A DNA stretch of 64,000 bases from Vibrio tetraodonis. GTDB taxonomy: Bacteria; Pseudomonadota; Gammaproteobacteria; Enterobacterales; Vibrionaceae. The notes beneath the pieces are model-generated. The model was not told the DNA's origin, ran no database searches, and saw nothing but the letters and a program-made list of their open reading frames with translations. The translations under genes and the position numbers were made by a program. This document shows, one piece after another, positions 26,243 through 36,007 of the stretch. Location: positions 39,144-103,143 of the forward strand of contig NZ_QLYY01000023.1 of NCBI RefSeq assembly GCF_003350295.1. Direction: 5' to 3'. Numbering within the stretch: position 1 is the stretch's first letter; every line of letters begins with the position of its first letter.

Positions 26243-27679
26243 TTATGAATGGAATGGTTTTATTTTGGGAATAATGGCGATGACTTGTGAACCTGTCAAA
26301 GCTTCAAGCTCATTGGGGCTTCTAACAGAAGTGTTAAACAACTCTATTACAGTGGCGATACCACAACCCAGTCCTATACCAGCAAACAATCCAGCAACAA
26401 TAAAAATGATGACTGGCAGATTAGCGGGAGCACTGGGTGTGTAGGGGAGGTCGATTATTTTCACCCGTTTGTTTTGTTCAAATACACCGAGTGAGCCAGT
26501 AAGTTGGGCCATTTCGTATCTTTGGATTAACTCATCATAAAGCTGTCTTTTTATCTTCACATCACTTTGCAACTGAAAAATCTCTCTGGCGTTATCACCA
26601 AACTTGTTGGCTTGCAGCTCTAAATCCGAAATCATTTTTTTCAAGCTTTTGGTTTCTTCGCTCAAGGATTCGAACTTTCCGCGAACCATTTGTAGATTAT
26701 GTAACTGTGTCACAAGTAAAGGTTGTATCTTAGTTATGTCAGAGAGGGTATTACTACTGGCAATATCCCAGAGTTGTTCACTGCTTATATTGGGTTGCTC
26801 AACAGCTAATAGTTCTGTACGCTCACTTTCTAAGCGGCGAAGCTCGCGTTGCTTTCCTACGACCGCACTGTGGCTGTCGGTGTATTTTGCTCTTAAGAGA
26901 GAGAGTTCACTTCTTATTTCAATGATTTGATCTTCTATTTTTCCTACCACAGGGTTTGTTCTTGATAACTGCTGGTCGAGTGAACCCAAGCTGCGTTCAA
27001 CACCCGCTAGCTCTGCTTCTTTTTCTGCGAGACTTTGCTTCAGGCTGGCCAAACGAGTCAGACTTTGGTTCTGCATTTCGGGTGTGACAGAAGCGTTTTC
27101 ATTTTTGAAATTCGCCAACGCAGTTTCAGCCTCATCCAAAGCTTGGCGACGCTTTTCAATATGTAAGGTGAGGAATTCACTAGAATCTTTTATTGATGAG
27201 CGCTCTGGCGCAAGCATTTGCTCGATGAAATGTTCACTAATCGACTCGAGTAATTCTTTCATTCCATCTGGCTCTGAGGCCGTGAGCTGTATTTTCAGAA
27301 AATCCTTTCCAGGTTGAGTCACATTAAGACTTGATGCTAGCTGGGCAATTATTCTATCCACTTGTTGTGGAGACATGCTATCATTGGTCAGTCCGCGTTC
27401 TGCCGCGACTGAGCGAAGAATATGTCTACTTTTTAGCAGTGTACGTAAAGCGGTTAAACGCTCCTTTAACATGGTAGAAACAGCCAAATCTTCTAAAAAT
27501 GGGTTCATTTTTGCGGTTTCTTGGATGAGCATACTTGTGTGTGATATATATTTTTCTGGCGCCATTTTTCCAACAAAATACCCTGCAAATGGCATCAGTA
27601 ATATGGGTATAACGATCACATAGCGTTGTCGCCAAGCTGCGTTTAAAATGACGATAAATCTGAGCTTTAATTCATTCAT
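26243..27679 (-). CDS. sypO: SypO: polysaccharide chain-length (Wzz/GumC-like) protein
   Basis: About 478 residues. Membrane segments are at the N-terminus (VIVIPILLMPFAGYFVG) and C-terminus (NLPVIIFIVAGLFAGIGLGCG). Between them is a long periplasmic coiled-coil domain (RLASLKQSLAEKEAELAGVERSLGSLDQQLS, then LLRAKYTDSHSAV). The Pro-rich block before the last segment (LPYTPSAPANLPV) is typical of polysaccharide co-polymerases. There is no fused kinase; SypD may be its partner. The ATG at 27679 follows TCTGGAGACATT and overlaps the sypN stop. Confidence 0.88.
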   Translation of the reverse strand: MNELKLRFIVILNAAWRQRYVIVIPILLMPFAGYFVGKMAPEKYISHTSMLIQETAKMNPFLEDLAVSTMLKERLTALRTLLKSRHILRSVAAERGLTNDSMSPQQVDRIIAQLASSLNVTQPGKDFLKIQLTASEPDGMKELLESISEHFIEQMLAPERSSIKDSSEFLTLHIEKRRQALDEAETALANFKNENASVTPEMQNQSLTRLASLKQSLAEKEAELAGVERSLGSLDQQLSRTNPVVGKIEDQIIEIRSELSLLRAKYTDSHSAVVGKQRELRRLESERTELLAVEQPNISSEQLWDIASSNTLSDITKIQPLLVTQLHNLQMVRGKFESLSEETKSLKKMISDLELQANKFGDNAREIFQLQSDVKIKRQLYDELIQRYEMAQLTGSLGVFEQNKRVKIIDLPYTPSAPANLPVIIFIVAGLFAGIGLGCGIATVIELFNTSVRSPNELEALTGSQVIAIIPKIKPFHS

Positions 27680-28794
27680 AATGTCTCCAGAAGCCGACTG
27701 ACTGCTTGGGTTCTTGCATCCCAACTATCGCTACGAACTATCTCTGAATTAATACTACTTTTGTTCAATACATGGTTTAGCGCTTGGCTAAATTCTTCTG
27801 CAGTGTTGACCAGATTCACATGTTGTTTGTATGGCTCAAGTGCAGGGAACGGAGTGGTAACAACAGGTGTACCAGTAGCTAAGTATTCCATCAACTTAAG
27901 TGGGCTGCATGCGAGAATCTGCTCATTGAGTTTGAAAGGCAGCAAGCTTGCATCCCAATGCTGACTGTAACTGGGTAGTGCATCATGAGGTTTAGGCCCC
28001 AGATAATACACATTAGACAGCTTTGGCAGAGGATTGAATTCGAGCTCTACAGGGCCGATGAAAACGAAATCCCAATTTGGATTCGCCAAGCAAACTGATG
28101 TTATCAGCTCGTAGTTGAGCCATTGAGAAATACTGCCATAAAAGCCAGCAATAGGTTTATCATTATTGGGTAAGTCCATTGCTCTATGAGCGGGTTGACT
28201 GAATAGTTCGTAATCCACACCGTGCGGAATGAGTGTTGTTTTACTTGCATCAAATTTGTCACATATAGCGGGACTTGCTCCCAAAATGAGATCAGCGATA
28301 TTTGCTAGCTTACTTTCGTGTGATGCTATCGTATCGTGATCAACGCCTGCTAGAGATGAGAAATCATCACCACAATAATAAACCACAGCCGATTCATCTA
28401 AATGCCCGCAGAGATCGGCAGCAGTGGGAAGTGATGTCCATAGTATTGGTTTTACGAGGTTAAGTTTGTCGATGATGGGTTTAAGTTGAGATAGTAATAA
28501 GCTCTTTGCTAACTCACGTGCCCATGAAGACCTCGGTGCAGGAATGGTCTTAAGGTTGACGATGGTAATATTTTCTGGAAGGGGTTGAGCATGAGATGAA
28601 TACCCGCCTTTACCGCGACCAAGTAGTTTACTCAATGCTCGCTTTACATCGTGCTTGCTAAGCTTGGGTTGGCGCAAACCGATAGAATTCACCCAGAGGA
28701 TTTTTCGATCCTGAGCAAGTCTTGAGACAATATGCTGAGTGCTAGACGGTAATCCACCGAAGTCTTCGCCAAATACGATCAAATCACGATTCAT
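27676..28794 (-). CDS. sypN: SypN: glycosyltransferase (GT-B fold)
   Basis: A 372-residue GT-B-like enzyme. It has FGEDFGGLPSSTQHIVSRLA at the N-terminus, IAGFYGSISQWLNYELI opening the donor domain, and the nucleotide-sugar region ASLLPFKLNEQILACSPLKLMEYLATGTPVVTTPFPAL. There is no membrane segment. It acts in repeat-unit assembly. It ends in an ATGA overlap with sypO. Confidence 0.85.
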   Translation of the reverse strand: MNRDLIVFGEDFGGLPSSTQHIVSRLAQDRKILWVNSIGLRQPKLSKHDVKRALSKLLGRGKGGYSSHAQPLPENITIVNLKTIPAPRSSWARELAKSLLLSQLKPIIDKLNLVKPILWTSLPTAADLCGHLDESAVVYYCGDDFSSLAGVDHDTIASHESKLANIADLILGASPAICDKFDASKTTLIPHGVDYELFSQPAHRAMDLPNNDKPIAGFYGSISQWLNYELITSVCLANPNWDFVFIGPVELEFNPLPKLSNVYYLGPKPHDALPSYSQHWDASLLPFKLNEQILACSPLKLMEYLATGTPVVTTPFPALEPYKQHVNLVNTAEEFSQALNHVLNKSSINSEIVRSDSWDARTQAVSRLLETL

Positions 28795-28805
28795 AGGGCC
28801 TCCGT

Positions 28806-29516
28806 TTATTTCAACTTACGCTTCACTTGGGCTGGGTTTCCCGCCGCAACCACATACGGGGGAAGGCTTTTTGTGACCACACTTCCAGCACCGATTACTG
28901 TACCTTTACCGATTGTTACGTTTGGACATATGGTGACATTAGTCCCCAACCACACATCATCTTCCAATATAATGTTGCCGACATCTTCATCTTTATCGCC
29001 TAGGCCGATAGCTCTTTCTTGAGCATTTAGTGAGTGTCCTGAGTAGCCAAACAAAAATGCTCGACCAGCCATTCTGACGTTGTTGCCAATAATGACTTGT
29101 TTACCTACTGCAATGGTTGTTTGCCAGCCTATATCGACGTTATCACCTATGACCAGCTCAGGGTGTATTGATTGTGTGCGTCCGCTAAAAGTGGTGTGGC
29201 CCGATATTCGACAATCATTGCCTAAATGTATTTTGAGCGGACCTGTAACCAAAGGTACGCCCCCGAACAAATACAGATGTTTGCCATATTTTGTAACTCG
29301 CCCTTTGAATGCAGGAGTGTAGACAAGTACTCTGGTTATAGTGCCGAGAAATGCCACAAATCCATTGTAGGCAAGCGAAACCAGTTTGTTAAAAACATAC
29401 GGAGTTGGGAGATCGCATGCTCTGATGTACTTCAAAACTAAAAACAACTTACGACAAGCAGGGTTTGGGCTCTCTTTGAGCCATACTTTGATGTCATTGA
29501 TATGAGTCGCTAGCAT
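28806..29516 (-). CDS. sypM: SypM: left-handed beta-helix acyltransferase
   Basis: A 236-residue protein. Hexapeptide repeats from about residue 100 (GDNVDIGWQTTIAVGKQVIIG, then ILEDDVWLGTNVTICPNVTIGKGTVIGAGSVVTKSLPPYVVAAGNPAQV) form the acetyltransferase helix and end in the usual GNPAxV block. It probably O-acetylates the polysaccharide or a precursor. AAAGGAGACTCAGC precedes the ATG. An operator-like dyad lies upstream, inside the end of sypL. Confidence 0.88.
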   Translation of the reverse strand: MLATHINDIKVWLKESPNPACRKLFLVLKYIRACDLPTPYVFNKLVSLAYNGFVAFLGTITRVLVYTPAFKGRVTKYGKHLYLFGGVPLVTGPLKIHLGNDCRISGHTTFSGRTQSIHPELVIGDNVDIGWQTTIAVGKQVIIGNNVRMAGRAFLFGYSGHSLNAQERAIGLGDKDEDVGNIILEDDVWLGTNVTICPNVTIGKGTVIGAGSVVTKSLPPYVVAAGNPAQVKRKLK

Positions 29517-29554
29517 GCTGAGTCTCCTTTATATTTACTAAATATAGGAGGTAT

Positions 29555-29570
29555 TACACTTTGTATGCCA
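29555..29570 (-). promoter_or_regulatory. weak sigma-54 promoter-like site upstream of sypM
   Basis: On minus TGGCATACAAAGTGTA has GG at 29569-29568, but the -12 dinucleotide is GT (29557-29556) rather than GC. The spacing is correct. The companion dyad upstream raises its credibility. Confidence 0.4.
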
Positions 29571-29597
29571 GAATAAAACTCATTTTAAAACATTAAT

Positions 29598-30989
29598 TTA
29601 CGTTTTGTTGAGCGAGGTTTCTGAAATCTTCTCATTTTGAGAACTATTTTGCACAATCCGATTAAGTGCTATGCACAAGGCCGCAAGTATATAGATGGGC
29701 CAGGTAAAGCCTTGAGTGAGGAAGGTTCCAGACACTATGGTGCCAATAATGCCAGCATAAACAGCCGTTGCTGTTCCATGAAGGTAAGGTGAGTAGTTGG
29801 ATGGGTCCGAATCGAGCAGCCCAAGCGTCTGTTGGCTTGTTTTTACTAAGGAGTAGATACAGCCAATGAATACGAATAGCCCAACGAAACCCGTCTCAGC
29901 TAACACGCCAAACCAAGTAGAATGCACAGCATGGTTTAGGCCATCCCAGTGTGGACTGTAGAAAAAATAGTTAGAATAAAAGTTGTTTAGGCCCACACCA
30001 GTGACTGGGTTATCAACCGCCATTCCAAATGCCGCCTCCCAAGCATAAAGCCGCCCCATGGCTGAGGCATCGATCCCTTCTTCGGCCGCTCCACCAGACT
30101 TTCGATCAGAAATTCCTGCCGCTGCAGCGAGTACCAGTAAAGCTAATGTTCCGATCACAGCAAGTAACACTTTAGACTTTATAATTCTTAGCCCAAAGAT
30201 ACCAAACACGGCAACCGAGCCAAGCAACCCGCCGCGGCTTTGCGTCGCAATTACAGCAGAAAGAGACAAGATTGTTCCTATTAGCCCTAGTATTCGAACA
30301 CCACCAAGGTCTTTCGTCGTCATAAGGCTAATAGCGAAAGCAAGCGGGAACATTAGTACGAGAGACAAATCGTTTGGATCTCCTAACACTGATCCAAGGT
30401 TTCTTCCAATGGTTACACGAGTTCCTTCGACTAAACCGATACCATTGATTGAGTTAGAGAGTGCGACGCACGCAATCAAACCACCAGCAAGAACAATTAA
30501 TATACTGATACGCTGAACGTTTAAAGCGCTATTTACCAACCAAGCAATAGCGAACGTCATGATAATAATCTTCCAGTAGATGGCTTTAAAGTATTTGATG
30601 GCCAAGCCAGGATTCGATGAAAATAGTATACCGATGAATACCAAGAACCAGAATATGGATAACCACGTAAAACTTGGGTGCCAAAACGTCTTGAGTTGCT
30701 TGCTGATCAGGCTATGCCAAACCAAGGCGCTGAGAGCGCCCAAGGATAGAAGTAGAGGAATTTTTAATGAATACAGTGCTGGAATGGCTTCATGTATTCG
30801 AAAAAAAGAAAACAGGACGAATAAGCTTACCAACCAAAATGTTTGGTTGAGGACAAATAACACGCCAAGCGGTAATAAACATAGAACAACCGCTACCGCT
30901 GGATGAGGAACAAACTTCCAAATTAGAGCAATAACAAAGCAAACTCCAAGTGTAACAAGCATTGGGTATAATGCTCGTTGCCCTGTCAT
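29598..30989 (-). CDS. sypL: SypL: O-antigen ligase/polymerase (Wzy/WaaL-like)
   Basis: A 463-residue polytopic inner-membrane protein with about 11-12 hydrophobic segments. The Wzy_C signature region has RGGLLGSVAVFGIFG, the large periplasmic loop with WEAAFGMAVDNPVTGVGLNNFYSNYF, and HAVHSTWFGVLAETGFVGLFVF. It likely polymerises or ligates the flipped repeat units. Its start overlaps the sypK stop by 4 bases. Confidence 0.85.
   Translation of the reverse strand: MTGQRALYPMLVTLGVCFVIALIWKFVPHPAVAVVLCLLPLGVLFVLNQTFWLVSLFVLFSFFRIHEAIPALYSLKIPLLLSLGALSALVWHSLISKQLKTFWHPSFTWLSIFWFLVFIGILFSSNPGLAIKYFKAIYWKIIIMTFAIAWLVNSALNVQRISILIVLAGGLIACVALSNSINGIGLVEGTRVTIGRNLGSVLGDPNDLSLVLMFPLAFAISLMTTKDLGGVRILGLIGTILSLSAVIATQSRGGLLGSVAVFGIFGLRIIKSKVLLAVIGTLALLVLAAAAGISDRKSGGAAEEGIDASAMGRLYAWEAAFGMAVDNPVTGVGLNNFYSNYFFYSPHWDGLNHAVHSTWFGVLAETGFVGLFVFIGCIYSLVKTSQQTLGLLDSDPSNYSPYLHGTATAVYAGIIGTIVSGTFLTQGFTWPIYILAALCIALNRIVQNSSQNEKISETSLNKT
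29629..29643. promoter_or_regulatory. SypG operator-like dyad upstream of sypM (inside sypL)
   Basis: TTCTCA-TTT-TGAGAA is a perfect 15-bp dyad located about 60 bases upstream of the sypM -24 element, within the last codons of sypL. Confidence 0.6.
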
Positions 30990-32440
30990 AATGTATGTTC
31001 CATTCTATTTTCCTGTTTATTACCCTCGGTAGCCTTTGGATGAATCTTAATGAATCCGGCTTTGTATAGAAACATCGCGATTATCAAAGGTTGCATCACT
31101 GACATCAATACGGCTACCTGAACTGAGCTGTTAAACCAACCGCTTGAGATAAATATTATGCTTATGGTCACAAGGGCGACTAATGGCTTTGTGTTGTAGG
31201 GCAGCCTATACAGCGATTGACTCATGTAAGTGACAAGTAAGATACGTATGAATTGGCCTAAGCATAAACATAAGAGTATCGCCGCTACACCAGCTCCTTT
31301 TAAAGACCAAGCGAGTGATAGAGCAGTGACAGTCGCTACGATATTAATGTAGAACAAGCTTTGAGTCCTTTGAGCATAAAGAACACCTATGTTGAGCAAT
31401 TCTGTTAATTCTTTTAACAGCATAATGATGATACAGATGGAAACCAGCTGACTTGCCAAATGATAAGTGCTTGGCAGCGCTACCATAATGAAACACTGAC
31501 TTACCCATGTAACCGATACTCCCAGGATACAGAGTGCAGAGATACCCTGCTGCGTATGATAGACAACCTTAGTTCTTCCCTGTGTTTCGAGCAGCTCAAA
31601 TCGTTTTGGCATCCACCACATATGAAAGGGTTGAATTAGGATGCCTAAGGCAAGTGCAAACTTTGCCGCAACAGCATAAATGCCAAGTGTTTCTAGTGGG
31701 TGAGCCTCTGCAATGATCCATCTTTCAGCACCGCTCAGTCCAAAGGCGACAATTGCTGAAAGCATAAGGGGAGAAGCATACTTAAGATAGTGTTTGTAGT
31801 TAACAAAGTTTGGTAATTGAAATTTAAAGCGGTTATGAATGTACAAATAAATGGTTTGACAAACAGTACACAGAACGCCCACAGCGAATATTAATGTTAC
31901 ACTCGGAGAGGTAATAAGGATCCAGACGATGAGTAAGATTTGAGTAATCAGTGTCACCAAGCTGACTTTAAAAAATACCCAAGCTTTGTTATTAAGCCTC
32001 AACCAGGCTAGAGATATTGCCAGCGGTGCTTCGACAGAAATGACTATCGTGATCAGCAAGGCTTGCTGGCTGGTGATTGCAGTATCTGACAGGAATAATG
32101 TAAAAAACAGGCTGGCGAAAAGAAGCGCAAGAATAAAGGAGGTAACCAAGGAGGCAGTACAAAGCTCGCACACTTTTGAATAACGCTCATTCTCTTTTTG
32201 AAGTGTACCAATAAAGCGATACAAGTTTTCGTGCATGGCCAGTCCGACAAGCAAACTAAAGAATACCGTTGTGACTGACAAGAGCTCAAGATGTCCAAAT
32301 TCACTCGGTGTGAGGTAAGTAGCCATAAAAGGTAACATGATAAGAGATGTCCCTTTCATCATTAGGAGACTAGCGGCATAAAGAGACATACTCTTTATGT
32401 TTTCTTGTTGTAACCAAGCGCTAATTCTGCGTTGCATCAT
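30986..32440 (-). CDS. sypK: SypK: Wzx-type oligosaccharide flippase
   Basis: A 484-residue polytopic protein with about 12-14 membrane segments of the polysaccharide transport/MVF type. It starts LYAASLLMMKGTSLIMLPFMATYLTPSEFGHLELL, the typical N-terminal block of Wzx proteins. It moves the undecaprenyl-linked repeat unit across the inner membrane. It lies between the GT4 genes (sypHIJ) and the ligase sypL, the order described for V. fischeri. Confidence 0.85.
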   Translation of the reverse strand: MMQRRISAWLQQENIKSMSLYAASLLMMKGTSLIMLPFMATYLTPSEFGHLELLSVTTVFFSLLVGLAMHENLYRFIGTLQKENERYSKVCELCTASLVTSFILALLFASLFFTLFLSDTAITSQQALLITIVISVEAPLAISLAWLRLNNKAWVFFKVSLVTLITQILLIVWILITSPSVTLIFAVGVLCTVCQTIYLYIHNRFKFQLPNFVNYKHYLKYASPLMLSAIVAFGLSGAERWIIAEAHPLETLGIYAVAAKFALALGILIQPFHMWWMPKRFELLETQGRTKVVYHTQQGISALCILGVSVTWVSQCFIMVALPSTYHLASQLVSICIIIMLLKELTELLNIGVLYAQRTQSLFYINIVATVTALSLAWSLKGAGVAAILLCLCLGQFIRILLVTYMSQSLYRLPYNTKPLVALVTISIIFISSGWFNSSVQVAVLMSVMQPLIIAMFLYKAGFIKIHPKATEGNKQENRMEHTL

Positions 32441-32446
32441 GATTCC

Positions 32447-33643
32447 TCACTGTTTTAATGGGTTTGGTTCACGAGCCATTTTCAAATATGGGTTGCTATC
32501 GATTGTTTTTACAAAATCAAGATAGCGTTGTTCCGCTTTGTATTCCTGCGCCACTTCAAGGCCATTATTGATGCAGCGATGAAAGTTTTCTTTGTCTTTG
32601 GCTGCATAGAGCAAAGCGTCACATAAGGAGTTTGGGTCATTAGGCTGGTATTTGATACAGTTTTTATTGTGTATTAGACGTTTATCCCAGTATGAGCCAT
32701 CTTGAGGTATCACCACACACATACCAGCCGCCAAAGCTTCCAGAATTGATAAACCAAAAGGTTCATTGGTGCTCGTAGACACAAAAATGTTTGATTGGCT
32801 ACGAATGGTGTCGAGGTCTTGAGGGTCTTGATACCAATTAACATGCGAAATGGAAACAGGCGCATTACTGACAGGTATCGAGGTATCTATTGGCCGTATG
32901 TAGCAAATATTTGCGGCGAGAGGTTTAAGTTTGGCAGCATGCGCCAAAGCTTCAACCATCAGATCAAGCCCTTTCCATTTAAGCAGGGATGCAGCCCAAT
33001 AACAAATAGGAAAGTCGGTTTGAGCACGCGTTGGCCAATCTTCTTCTGCTAGTCCATTTACAAATGTATGGTAGGCAGAAGAAGTGAAATAGGACTCTAC
33101 GAGAGCTTGGCAATCACTAATACTAATTTTCTTTGTTAAGTAAGTGGCTAGTGCAACAGCCATACTTGGCTTACTAGAAGGTAAATGGAATACTTTGTCA
33201 GCCTTGGTGAGACAGTATCCGATAGAGCGAGAATTACCCACAGGGCCATGTACAAATTGAATAATATCAATATTTTTAAATAACTTAGTGATATAAAGTG
33301 CCATGTCCATCCCAGGCCCAGAGGCACCAATTGCTCTAGATACATTGTGATATTTGAACAACACAAAAAGCAGACAAACACAAGTGTACAACTGGTTTAT
33401 CCAATATAGGATGCCATAATGTTGTTTAGCTAGGGCTTTCACCAAAGGGAGTTTAATAACATCAATAGTATGAGAATGGCTCAACTTACATTCTTTCCAA
33501 AATTGTGGCTGCACTGTTGCGACAATGAATTGGCTTTTATCTACTCGACAAAGCCGTAACGCTTCAACGGTCGCAAGCTTTGATCCACCTTTGAACGTAA
33601 TAGGATCAAATATCAATGTTTGTTCAACATTTGATTTAACCAT
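32447..33643 (-). CDS. sypJ: SypJ: GT4 glycosyltransferase
   Basis: About 398 residues in a GT-B fold. The N-terminal half has LIFDPITFKGGSKLATVEAL and IIQFVHGPVGNSRSIGYCL. The donor half has CYWAASLLKWKGLDLMVEA and the EX7E-like NEPFGLSILEALAAGMCVVIP. I start at the ATG at 33643, where TAGGAGGTGAAC provides a strong ribosome site; the GTG at 33649 lies inside that site. The start overlaps the end of sypI. Confidence 0.85.
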   Translation of the reverse strand: MVKSNVEQTLIFDPITFKGGSKLATVEALRLCRVDKSQFIVATVQPQFWKECKLSHSHTIDVIKLPLVKALAKQHYGILYWINQLYTCVCLLFVLFKYHNVSRAIGASGPGMDMALYITKLFKNIDIIQFVHGPVGNSRSIGYCLTKADKVFHLPSSKPSMAVALATYLTKKISISDCQALVESYFTSSAYHTFVNGLAEEDWPTRAQTDFPICYWAASLLKWKGLDLMVEALAHAAKLKPLAANICYIRPIDTSIPVSNAPVSISHVNWYQDPQDLDTIRSQSNIFVSTSTNEPFGLSILEALAAGMCVVIPQDGSYWDKRLIHNKNCIKYQPNDPNSLCDALLYAAKDKENFHRCINNGLEVAQEYKAEQRYLDFVKTIDSNPYLKMAREPNPLKQ

Positions 33644-34838
33644 GTTCACCTCCTAGTAGAAAGCGTTTGGTAAGGTAGGTTTTTAAGGGTATGAAAGTGC
33701 GCCAAATGGATACGGATGTTTGATGTTGTCTGAGCAATTGACGATAAAGGTGAAATATTTTTTGACTAGAAACGTTTATGTCAAAGTGTCGAGTAATATG
33801 CTGATGAGCTTCCTTCGACAACTGCTGACCAAACTTTTTGTGCTCAAGTAGAGCGGTCATCATCTTGGCAATTGGTGCAGTGCCATGATTGGGGTAGAGC
33901 AGTCCAGTAACACCATGGTGAATGAACTCAGGAATTCCGCCCTCTCGTGGTGCTATAACTGGAATATTGGCAAGAGTTGCTTCGGCGATCGCTAGTCCAA
34001 AAGCTTCTCGTCGAGAGCCACTGACGAAGGCATCACATCCTTTAAGCCAGCCGACAACGTTATTTTGCTCACCTACAAAATGGATTTTATTTTCAACGTA
34101 TAATGTTTTCGCGAGTCTTTCTAACTCATATCTCATTGGTCCATCACCTATAACCAGTAGGTGCGTATCAGCGTATTCCATATTGAGGTTTTGTATTGCC
34201 GTAATAAGCCTGTCCATTCCTTTGTCGTAAATGAGCGAACCGACGGTAGCAAACAGAGTACATTCATCAGGTAATCCAATTGCTGCTTTGCTATCGACTT
34301 TCGTCTGTTCCATTAGTTTGGTGACATCAATACCATTGTGAATGGTTGAAAGTCGCTGTTGTGGGTAGCCCTCTCGGGTTAGTTGGCCTCCGACATAACG
34401 GCTGACGGCGATGGTGTGCGGAGACAGATGCAATCCAAGAGTGACACGATCCCGAGCTGGGTAGGGGCTATGTAGCTGTGTGACTAATGGCACGTTCATC
34501 AAGCGAGAAGCGATAATCATCCACTGACAAGGAGCACCGCTGTTAACATGAATCATGTCAATCCTGTTTTTCTTGATGATTCGGCAAGCTTTAAAGACAA
34601 GGCCTACCCAAGCGGATATATTGAACTTTGGTTTGAGCCAGCCAAAGAGTAATGGGAAAGAGTCTTTGTTGGTGTTGATGTTTTTGCCTTTAACAAGCTC
34701 GTGAAGTGATGTGTTGTTGGTCCAAAGGTGAGGTTCGAATCCTTGGCTGGGGCACTGCTCGATTAAGTCAAGCAAACAGTGTTCACTGCCTCTGATCCAA
34801 TCGTTTCCGTAGTGTACAAACAATATTTTCTTTGTCAT
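33636..34838 (-). CDS. sypI: SypI: GT4 glycosyltransferase
   Basis: A 400-residue GT-B enzyme. HYGNDWIRGSEHCLLDL and VTQLHSPYPARDRVTLGLHLSPHTIAVSRYV lie in the acceptor half. FATVGSLIYDKGMDRLITA and the EX7E motif SRREAFGLAIAEATLANIPVIAP lie in the donor half. The preceding 107-base gap carries a sigma-54 promoter-like site, so sypI probably opens an internal transcript. A good AGGAGAGG site precedes the ATG. Confidence 0.87.
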   Translation of the reverse strand: MTKKILFVHYGNDWIRGSEHCLLDLIEQCPSQGFEPHLWTNNTSLHELVKGKNINTNKDSFPLLFGWLKPKFNISAWVGLVFKACRIIKKNRIDMIHVNSGAPCQWMIIASRLMNVPLVTQLHSPYPARDRVTLGLHLSPHTIAVSRYVGGQLTREGYPQQRLSTIHNGIDVTKLMEQTKVDSKAAIGLPDECTLFATVGSLIYDKGMDRLITAIQNLNMEYADTHLLVIGDGPMRYELERLAKTLYVENKIHFVGEQNNVVGWLKGCDAFVSGSRREAFGLAIAEATLANIPVIAPREGGIPEFIHHGVTGLLYPNHGTAPIAKMMTALLEHKKFGQQLSKEAHQHITRHFDINVSSQKIFHLYRQLLRQHQTSVSIWRTFIPLKTYLTKRFLLGGEHG

Positions 34839-34873
34839 TTGAACCTCTCCTGATGTCGTTTAATGTCTAACAA

Positions 34874-34889
34874 CGCAAATGAGATGCCA
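34874..34889 (-). promoter_or_regulatory. sigma-54 promoter-like site upstream of sypI
   Basis: On minus TGGCATCTCATTTGCG closely matches TGGCAC-N5-TTGC. GG is at 34888-34887 and GC at 34876-34875, with 10-base spacing. It is about 36 bases before the sypI start. Confidence 0.8.
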
Positions 34890-34945
34890 AAATGTAAAAT
34901 ACGCTATGTTATTGATAAAAAATAAGAAAGAAAGGATGCTTGTAT

Positions 34946-36007
34946 TTAAGACAGGTTTTTATCAAATTGAGAATCAGATTGAGCGTCAATACCGGAGTAA
35001 ATATCAAGCAATTTGGGGATGACTGAGGAGGTGGAGAAGTCCTTGTTAATTGTTGCGATAGCATTGTTTTTGATCACTGCCTTGTCGTGATTATTGAGTT
35101 GGCTAATATTGGCTAATGTTTGATTAAGGGAGTCTAAGCTGTCGACAATAAAGCCATTTTTACCGTCGTCGATTAGCTTGGATAAGTCGCCCACGTTGTA
35201 AGCAATAATGATACAACCTCTTGCCATGGCCTCTAATGCTGCCATCGGCAGCCCCTCATAGCGTGAACAAATAATGAGGATCTGAATGTGGTTCCAAACT
35301 TCAGCCATGTTAGTTTGGTATCCGTGGTATGTAATGTTAGCTGGTGCCTTTTCAATGATTTCACTTTCTAAAGGGCCAGAGCCGTATATATGGAAGTTAA
35401 GTGTTGGATTACTTTTAGCGCATTGAAGAAAGCGTTCAGGTGCTTTCTCATAGCTTAACCTTCCTACAAAAGCGATTTGTTCTCCTGTGCTTGGGCTTAA
35501 TTGGCCATTGTCGATAAAGTTGTTCAACTTTCGAGTAGAGGTCGGGATTTTATTCCCTACTTTTTCACTAACTACAAGCGCTGAGGAAGAAGTAAATGCG
35601 GTATAGCGATCCAGGAAATCGTAGATCTTGACCTTTCCTTGTGGAGTTTCACCTGCATGGTATGTAGAAACCTGGGTTATTCCTGTGAAAATACGAGCGC
35701 ATTTGGCCAGTATACTTGCCTTGTAACCATGAGCATGGATTACGTCTCCACGCCGATGATTAACTCTTTTTAATAAAGTCCGAAGTGGAAAACCGTTGGA
35801 AGAAGAGAGATAACTAAATTTAATCTTGTTGTGTTCTAATTTACTTATGAGGGGCGATACTGCGCTGTACCGCCTAACTATTAGCACTTCAACAGAAACT
35901 TTATGTTGCTTGAGCCCTTTGGCAAGCTCAAGCACATAAGCATCGATGCCTCCATAGGTTAGACTATCAATAAGTAGCCACACTTTAGTCGGCGTACTGC
36001 TGTGCAT
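34946..36007 (-). CDS. sypH: SypH: GT4 glycosyltransferase
   Basis: A 353-residue GT-B enzyme: LLIDSLTYGGIDAYVLELAKGL at the N-terminus, GDVIHAHGYKASILAK, IAFVGRLSYEKAPERFLQC and the EX7E-like SRYEGLPMAALEAMARGCIIIA. The start codon lies within the end of sypG (23-base overlap), so translation is probably coupled. Its 3' end carries an operator-like dyad for the sypI promoter. Confidence 0.85.
   Translation of the reverse strand: MHSSTPTKVWLLIDSLTYGGIDAYVLELAKGLKQHKVSVEVLIVRRYSAVSPLISKLEHNKIKFSYLSSSNGFPLRTLLKRVNHRRGDVIHAHGYKASILAKCARIFTGITQVSTYHAGETPQGKVKIYDFLDRYTAFTSSSALVVSEKVGNKIPTSTRKLNNFIDNGQLSPSTGEQIAFVGRLSYEKAPERFLQCAKSNPTLNFHIYGSGPLESEIIEKAPANITYHGYQTNMAEVWNHIQILIICSRYEGLPMAALEAMARGCIIIAYNVGDLSKLIDDGKNGFIVDSLDSLNQTLANISQLNNHDKAVIKNNAIATINKDFSTSSVIPKLLDIYSGIDAQSDSQFDKNLS
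34959..34973. promoter_or_regulatory. SypG operator-like dyad upstream of sypI (inside sypH)
   Basis: On minus TTCTCA-ATT-TGATAA, matching the TTCTCA-N3-TGAGAA pattern with one difference, about 71 bases upstream of the sypI -24 element. Confidence 0.55.

Noticed and set aside
30058..30516. 152-codon plus ORF opposite sypL
   Set aside because: Antisense shadow of a membrane-protein gene; the sypL frame has clear family features.
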